From the NCBI GenBank assembly GCA_964631295.1, contig CAZVXI010000111.1, forward strand, positions 1-10,660: a DNA stretch of 10,660 nucleotides. The letters run 5' to 3'. Positions 6,457 to 10,660 of this stretch are shown here, in pieces. The stretch's first letter is position 1. Every line of letters begins with the position of its first letter. The stretch is from CAZVXI01 sp964631295. Its GTDB lineage: Bacteria > Planctomycetota > Phycisphaerae > Phycisphaerales > SM1A02. The position numbers and the translations under genes are program-made. The notes under the pieces were generated by a model. The model was not told the DNA's origin and searched no databases. It saw nothing but the letters and a program-made list of their open reading frames with translations.

Positions 6457-7765
6457 CACAGCCATGCCACCACGCATCGTTGATGACGGCTCTGTTCGCA
6501 TCTGCATCGTGAATGCGCAGCTTGATACGGGGAATCTCGGCCTGCAGGCCCTCGGGATGACGACTCTCTGTGAGTTGCGTGCGCGCCTGCCGCGCGCCGA
6601 GTTGACGATACTCTCCGGTTGGCCGGGCCGGCGCACGGAGCACATCCACGTGCAACAGCCGTGGGGGGAGCATGCTGTCGTGTTCGAGGAACTCGGCTGT
6701 TCGATTTCGCGCAATCCCTGGAAGCCAGGCAATCTGCGGATGGAATCGCTTTTGCAATCGGCAGGGCTCGGCAGTTCAGCGGGGATCATCACACGGTGCT
6801 TTGCAGATGCTGATCTTGTCGTCGATTGCTCCAGCGGCGACAGTTTCACGACGTTGTATGGCGACTGGCGTTATCAATATATCACGCAGCCAAAGCGCGC
6901 GGTCTTCGCTCAAGGGACGCCGCTCGTGTTGATGCCGCAGACATTCGGGCCGTTTGCATCGCATGTGCATGATGACGTGCGCGATATTCTTGCAGGATCA
7001 GAATATGTCTGGGCGCGCGATGAAACGAGTGCTGACATCGCTCGTTCCTTTGGCCGCAACAGTGTCGGGATCTGCCCGGATATTGCATTTTGTCTGCCAG
7101 CAGATCCGAATGGTGGGCACGCACAGGCGAGAACGCGCATCGGCATCAACATCAGTGGACTGTTGTGGAGCGTTCCGCGCGATGTGCTTGCGAAGCGGTA
7201 CGGCATCAGACACTGCTATGGCGCGCTGATGAAGCAGATTGTGCGCACATTGCTTACAGATTCATCCGTCACGGTTCATCTGGTGCCGCATGTGATTGCG
7301 GACGGCAATGCTGCTGAATCAGATGTTCGCGCGGCTGGCGCGCTGCTCGAGGCGCTGACTCAGGCAGAGCAGGCGCGCACGATGATTGAACCCGGTCCGA
7401 GCTCATCCGTGAACGCCAAGACCACGATCAGCAGCTTCGATTTCTTTGTCGGTACGCGCATGCACTCATGCATCGCAGCGCTCTCAAGCGGGGTGCCAAC
7501 GTGCGCAATCGCATACAGCGACAAGACCGCAGGCGTCTTCGAGACGATCGGGTGTGCCGACACCGTGTTCGACCCGCGCACATCGGATCCGCACACGATC
7601 GTCGCGGGGATCATGGACGCATGGCAGCGCAGATGGCAACTCGCGGAGGATCTTGCGAGGACAGTTCCACAGGCGCAGGCTCGCGTCGGGCAGATGTTCG
7701 ACTGCGTTGCAGCGCTTGCCGCAGACAACTTTGATCGACGGGCGCATCTTCACGCGGCCGCGTAA
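6437..7765 (+). CDS. polysaccharide pyruvyl transferase family protein
   Basis: The 442-residue protein belongs to the polysaccharide pyruvyl transferase family (CsaB/WcaK-like, GT-B-like fold), which transfers pyruvate from phosphoenolpyruvate to sugars as a ketal; some members act otherwise. GNLGLQALG (residues 32-40) is the N-terminal glycine-rich motif, VVDCSSGDSFTTLYGDW (from 128) the second motif, LMPQTFGPF (165-173) the third, ARDETS the fourth, and GTRMHSCIAALSSGVP (339 onwards, with Arg341 and His343) the C-terminal signature followed by YSDKTAGVF. The ATG at 6437 is preceded by AAGGGG at 6421-6426 and overlaps the previous gene by 20 bases. The in-frame ATG at 6464 would give an 8-base gap but has no visible ribosome binding site; neither choice affects the domain. 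The protein ends Leu-His-Ala-Ala-Ala. Pyruvylation would add negative charge to the polymer. Confidence 0.88.
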   Translation: MHLSTTDTAMPPRIVDDGSVRICIVNAQLDTGNLGLQALGMTTLCELRARLPRAELTILSGWPGRRTEHIHVQQPWGEHAVVFEELGCSISRNPWKPGNLRMESLLQSAGLGSSAGIITRCFADADLVVDCSSGDSFTTLYGDWRYQYITQPKRAVFAQGTPLVLMPQTFGPFASHVHDDVRDILAGSEYVWARDETSADIARSFGRNSVGICPDIAFCLPADPNGGHAQARTRIGINISGLLWSVPRDVLAKRYGIRHCYGALMKQIVRTLLTDSSVTVHLVPHVIADGNAAESDVRAAGALLEALTQAEQARTMIEPGPSSSVNAKTTISSFDFFVGTRMHSCIAALSSGVPTCAIAYSDKTAGVFETIGCADTVFDPRTSDPHTIVAGIMDAWQRRWQLAEDLARTVPQAQARVGQMFDCVAALAADNFDRRAHLHAAA

Positions 7766-7770
7766 ACACT

Positions 7771-7775
7771 GGAGG
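7771..7775 (+). promoter_or_regulatory. strong ribosome binding site (GGAGG) of the first polymerase-like gene
   Basis: GGAGG lies seven bases before the ATG at 7783 in a 17-base spacer. The surrounding TGGAGGTT and the CGATG start context repeat those before the methyltransferase gene at 4447. Confidence 0.8.
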
Positions 7776-7782
7776 TTCCACG

Positions 7783-9150
7783 ATGCAAATGGAACTGTTC
7801 ACACGAGACTGGTACAACAACACACTGCTGCACCCGCTGGGGCTGGCGGCTTTGATTGCACTATGCACTGCGGTGGTGAGTGTCCGCCGGCGCTGGGTCG
7901 TACCTGTCATGCTCATGCTGGTGTGTTTTATCCCATCAGCGCAGCGCATCAGTCCGGCCACGCTGGATTTTCACTTCCTGCGCATCATCGTGCTTGTCGG
8001 ATGGGCACGTGTGCTGCTGCGCGGGGAGTTGGCCGGCTTTCGCTTCAAACGGGTGGACGGATTCGTGGTTCTGTGGGCCGTGTGCAGTTCGATTGTGCAC
8101 GCTGTCGGGCAGGGGACACTGGCTGCAGTCGTGAACCGGCTTGGGTTCCTTTACGATGCGCTGGGAATGTACTTCCTGTTCCGGATGATCGTGCGCGACT
8201 GGGCAGATGTGACCACCATCGCCCGGGCGGCTGCGTGCATCAGCATTCCCATTGCCGCAGCATTCCTTCTTGAGAAGAGCACCGGCCGGAACGTGTTCTC
8301 GATCTTCGGCGGGGTGCCTGAGTTTACAACGATTCGCCAGGGCAAACTGCGATGCCAGGGGGCGTTCTCGCATCCGATTCTGGCCGGGTGCTTCTGGGCG
8401 GCATTGTGCCCGTTGATCCTCTCACTCTGGCCGCGCGGCAAGTTCGACCGCACACTTGCATACGCAGGCGTGGTGTGTTGCGGGATTGTGATTATCACAT
8501 GCACATCGAGCACGCCGATCATCGCGGGCATGGTCATGGTCGGCGGGTGTGTGCTGTTCTTCGGCCGGGCGCTCATGCCCTGGATTCGCGTGGCGGCAGT
8601 GCCAGCACTCATTGCCCTGCAACTGGCCATGATCGCGCCGGTCTGGCATCTCATCTCGCGCATGAGCCTCGTGCCCGGATCGACAAGTTACTACCGGTTC
8701 AAACTGTTCGATGAGTTCATCCGGCACTTTGGTGAGTGGTGGCTCGCCGGGACGGACAATGTCCTGCACTGGTGGGGCTACGCGAACGGCGACATCACCA
8801 ATCACTACGTGATGCAAGGCGTCACGAGCGGCCTGCTCGGACTGATGTTGTTCATCGCCATGATCCTTATCGCATTCTGGAGTGTCGGCTTGATTCGCAG
8901 GCGCTCTGAACGCATCCGTCGGCTGCGGTTCGCCTCGTGGGCGCTTGGTGTGACGCTTGTCGTGCACTGCGTGGCGTTCATGGCGGTTTCCTACTTCGGA
9001 CAGATCGACATGATCTGGTTCCTCGCGCTGGCGATGGTCGGCTCGCTGACGCCGGCAACAACTGCGCTTGTCGTCCGCGTTCGGCCCGCGGCGGAGCCCG
9101 CAAGCATTCCGGCCCCGCCGAGCGTACCACCAGCACTCTCGCCCGCATAA
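7783..9150 (+). CDS. O-antigen polymerase/ligase-like membrane protein, copy 1
   Basis: The 455-residue protein has many hydrophobic helices and resembles the Wzy/WaaL (O-antigen ligase) superfamily, which polymerises or ligates lipid-linked glycans on the outer face of the inner membrane. The clearest family-like segment is LRCQGAFSHPILAGCFWA (residues 189-206, with Arg190 and His197), comparable to the R..G.f.hPn.la pattern of the superfamily. GSTSYYRFKLFDEF (299-312) and HWWGYANGDITNHYV (329-343) form a likely periplasmic loop rich in aromatic and polar residues. The last 22 residues are a Pro/Ala-rich tail. A strong GGAGG precedes the start. The next gene is a full-length paralog 49 bases downstream. 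Whether this copy is polymerase, ligase or something else cannot be decided from the sequence. Confidence 0.8.
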   Translation: MQMELFTRDWYNNTLLHPLGLAALIALCTAVVSVRRRWVVPVMLMLVCFIPSAQRISPATLDFHFLRIIVLVGWARVLLRGELAGFRFKRVDGFVVLWAVCSSIVHAVGQGTLAAVVNRLGFLYDALGMYFLFRMIVRDWADVTTIARAAACISIPIAAAFLLEKSTGRNVFSIFGGVPEFTTIRQGKLRCQGAFSHPILAGCFWAALCPLILSLWPRGKFDRTLAYAGVVCCGIVIITCTSSTPIIAGMVMVGGCVLFFGRALMPWIRVAAVPALIALQLAMIAPVWHLISRMSLVPGSTSYYRFKLFDEFIRHFGEWWLAGTDNVLHWWGYANGDITNHYVMQGVTSGLLGLMLFIAMILIAFWSVGLIRRRSERIRRLRFASWALGVTLVVHCVAFMAVSYFGQIDMIWFLALAMVGSLTPATTALVVRVRPAAEPASIPAPPSVPPALSPA

Positions 9151-9178
9151 GTCATCTGATAACGCGCAACGGGTCGAT

Positions 9179-9196
9179 GGTTCCTGAGCAGGAACC
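9179..9196 (+). promoter_or_regulatory. inverted repeat over the ribosome binding site of the second polymerase-like gene
   Basis: GGTTCCTGAGCAGGAACC is a perfect inverted repeat (8-base arms around AG, or a 7-bp stem with a GAGC loop). It ends three bases before the ATG at 9200. The right arm contains AGGA (9190-9193), the only plausible ribosome binding site for that gene, so the folded mRNA would hide it. There is no following T-run, so it does not look like an intrinsic terminator. Confidence 0.6.
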
Positions 9197-9199
9197 GCC

Positions 9200-10567
9200 A
9201 TGACCATTGCGGAACTCGGTCTTCGAGACTGGCACAACCAGACGACGGTCCATCCGATCGGACTGGCAGCCGCACTGCTGCTTGCCGCCGCGGTGCTGCA
9301 ACTGCCGCGGCGTTATGCGATTGTGCCGCTGCTGATCATGGCATGCTTCGTGCCTGTGTCGCAGCGGGTCGTGCTCGCCGGACTCGACTTCCACTTCATC
9401 CGGATTCTTGTCGTGGCGGGATGGGTTCGCCTGTTGATCCGGCGCGAACTGGGCACGCTGCGATGGAAGCCGATCGACGGCATCGTCGTTCCATGGGTGT
9501 GTGTCTCAAGCATCATCTTCACGCTGCACGCGATGAGCAGCGAAGCGTTGATCAATCGCCTCGGCCACGTGTTTGACGGCGTGGGAATGTATGTGCTGTT
9601 CCGCGTGCTCGTGCGAGACGCGCGCGACATAGCGACCGTCGCGCGATCCATGGCACTACTGGCAGTTCCGGTCGCATGCGCGTTCATGATCGAGCGCGCC
9701 ACCGGGCGGAACTTCTTCTCGATCTTCGGCGGCGTGCCGGAATACACAACTGTCAGGCAGGGAACACTGCGCTGCCAGGGCGCGTTCTCGCATCCGATTC
9801 TCGCAGGATGCTTCTGGGCGACAAGCGTCCCGCTGATGCTCATGCTGCTCGCCCGTAAACGGAGCGACTGGCACCTTGCATCAGTCGGCCTCGTATGCGC
9901 AATCGCGGTGATAGTTCTTTGTGCATCGAGCACACCGATCGGCGGCCTTGCTGTCGCGCTGCTGGCAATGTGCCTGTTTGTCGCTCGCCTGTATGTTGCG
10001 TGGTTCAAGTGGCTGGCAGCACTCGCGCTCATCGGCCTGCAACTTGCCATGATTCAGCCGATCTGGCATCTGCTGGCGCGCGTGAGTTTCGTGTCAGGAT
10101 CGACAAGCTATTACCGATTCAGGCTGTTCGACGAGTTTGTCGCGCATATTGATGAGTGGTTCGTGGCAGGAACGCGCAATATCGAACACTGGTGGGGATA
10201 TGCCAACGGCGATATGACCAATCAGTACGTTCTCGAAGGTGTGCACGGCGGATTCATCGGGCTGCTGCTGTTCGTCCTGATGATCGCAACAGGCTTCCGC
10301 ACAATCGGCAGCATCTGCGGGAAGTTGCGGCCTCAGCGCGAACGATGCATTGTGCCCTGGGCCCTCGGTTGTTGCCTGCTCACGCATTCCGCGGTGTTCT
10401 GGGGTGTCTCGTATTTCGGGCAGATCGAAATGATCTGGTATCTCCTGCTTGCCATGATTGCCTCAATGTCATCAGTCCGCGGGACGATCGTCCTCCGTGT
10501 GCGCGCGGTGCGCATGTCGACGCCGCCGACACTCAGTACACGCGGCTTCCAGGCTGCAATGTCATGA
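9200..10567 (+). CDS. O-antigen polymerase/ligase-like membrane protein, copy 2
   Basis: This 455-residue membrane protein is a paralog of its upstream neighbour. Shared landmarks are RDWHNQTTVHPIGLAA near the N-terminus (supporting the ATG at 9200), TGRNFFSIFGGVPEYTT from residue 168, LRCQGAFSHPILAGCFWA just after it (His198), GSTSYYRFRLFDEF, HWWGYANGDMTNQYV and a VSYFGQIEMIWYLLLAM helix near the end. The periplasmic-loop and core motifs that would carry activity are intact, so it looks functional, not a decaying copy. Divergence is concentrated in transmembrane segments and the C-terminal tail, which here is short and lacks the Pro/Ala-rich run. One copy may polymerise and the other ligate, or they may use different linkages; this is inference. 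The start lies just after an inverted repeat, and the stop overlaps the next start by ATGA. Confidence 0.8.
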   Translation: MTIAELGLRDWHNQTTVHPIGLAAALLLAAAVLQLPRRYAIVPLLIMACFVPVSQRVVLAGLDFHFIRILVVAGWVRLLIRRELGTLRWKPIDGIVVPWVCVSSIIFTLHAMSSEALINRLGHVFDGVGMYVLFRVLVRDARDIATVARSMALLAVPVACAFMIERATGRNFFSIFGGVPEYTTVRQGTLRCQGAFSHPILAGCFWATSVPLMLMLLARKRSDWHLASVGLVCAIAVIVLCASSTPIGGLAVALLAMCLFVARLYVAWFKWLAALALIGLQLAMIQPIWHLLARVSFVSGSTSYYRFRLFDEFVAHIDEWFVAGTRNIEHWWGYANGDMTNQYVLEGVHGGFIGLLLFVLMIATGFRTIGSICGKLRPQRERCIVPWALGCCLLTHSAVFWGVSYFGQIEMIWYLLLAMIASMSSVRGTIVLRVRAVRMSTPPTLSTRGFQAAMS

Positions 10568-10660
10568 CAGACCTGTCCATCAGCATCGTCAGTTGGAACA
10601 CGCGCGACATGCTGCGCGACTGCCTTGCCAGTTGCTTCGCACATTTGCACGGCATTGATG
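10564..10660 (+). CDS. GT2 family glycosyltransferase, N-terminal fragment (runs off the window)
   Basis: An ATG at 10564 overlaps the preceding TGA (10565-10567) and opens a frame that stays open for 32 codons to the window edge. The translation begins MTDLSISIVSWNTRDMLRDC, an excellent match to the first nucleotide-binding strand and helix of GT2 glycosyltransferases (xSIVSYNxxxxLxxCLxS). The aromatic Trp11 replaces the more common Tyr, which is frequent in this family. The DXD site and the rest of the enzyme lie outside. The four-base overlap suggests translational coupling to the second polymerase-like gene. It is likely a further enzyme adding a sugar to the repeat unit. Confidence 0.75.
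   Translation, partial: MTDLSISIVSWNTRDMLRDCLASCFAHLHGID

Larger units (their letters stand above)
7783..10567 (+). repeat. tandem duplication of a 455-codon polymerase-like gene
   Basis: The genes at 7783-9150 and 9200-10567 have the same length and align almost without gaps. The best block is 8281-8400 against 9701-9820: by hand count 36 of 40 residues match, while about 20 of 120 bases differ, many in silent positions. A 20-base exact match lies at 8362-8381 and 9782-9801. Outside such blocks identity falls to roughly half, so the duplication is old. Confidence 0.85.

Noticed and set aside
1..7765. The Arg-Ala-Ala tails as PEP-CTERM-type sorting signals
   Set aside because: PEP-CTERM regions need a Pro-Glu-Pro motif and a transmembrane helix before the basic end. 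None of these enzymes shows either, and none has a signal peptide.
7446..8273. A 275-codon + strand frame bridging the pyruvyl transferase and the first polymerase-like gene
   Set aside because: It lies in a shadow frame of two real genes, is Arg/His/Cys-rich and has no motifs.
9179..9196. Reading the inverted repeat as a Rho-independent terminator between the two paralogs
   Set aside because: No T-run follows; the start codon comes three bases later, so ending transcription here would make little sense.

Overview
The window is a densely packed, single-strand segment of a surface or extracellular polysaccharide biosynthesis locus from a GC-rich Gram-negative-type bacterium. All genes lie on the + strand, joined by 4-bp overlaps or short gaps, with the longest spacer about 49 bases. 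The DNA is GC-rich by eye. Most genes have weak Shine-Dalgarno (SD) sequences and a few have strong ones. I cannot assign the organism. A planctomycete (Phycisphaerae-like) or another environmental lineage would fit, but this is only an impression. No mobile element, tRNA, rRNA or CRISPR array is visible, and no stretch over 300 bases lacks a gene.

Layout from left to right: the last codons of an upstream gene (1-18); a Wzx/TuaB-type flippase (29-1507); a GT4-like GT-B glycosyltransferase starting at a GTG that overlaps the flippase stop (1504-2775); a small GT-A glycosyltransferase with a DDD motif (2780-3610); a StrF-like GT-A glycosyltransferase with an HQD motif (3612-4430); a class I SAM methyltransferase (4447-5118); an FrhB-like two-cluster iron-sulfur protein (5128-6456); a polysaccharide pyruvyl transferase family protein (6437-7765); two tandem paralogous O-antigen polymerase/ligase-like membrane proteins of 455 residues each (7783-9150 and 9200-10567); and the first 32 codons of a GT2 glycosyltransferase overlapping the last stop by ATGA (10564 to the right edge).

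Read together, this is a Wzx/Wzy-type pathway. Glycosyltransferases build a lipid-linked repeat unit, the methyltransferase and pyruvyl transferase may decorate it, the flippase moves it across the inner membrane, and one or both 455-residue membrane proteins polymerise or ligate it. A priming transferase and export proteins are not in the window, so the locus must continue on both sides.

The most unusual signal is at the protein C-termini. Five complete soluble enzymes plus the upstream gene fragment end in Ala-Ala, usually preceded by Arg or Lys, written with different codons and all three stop codons. The three membrane proteins lack it. Also notable are the tandem polymerase-like pair with a nearly invariant 40-residue core, and an inverted repeat that covers the ribosome binding site of the second copy.
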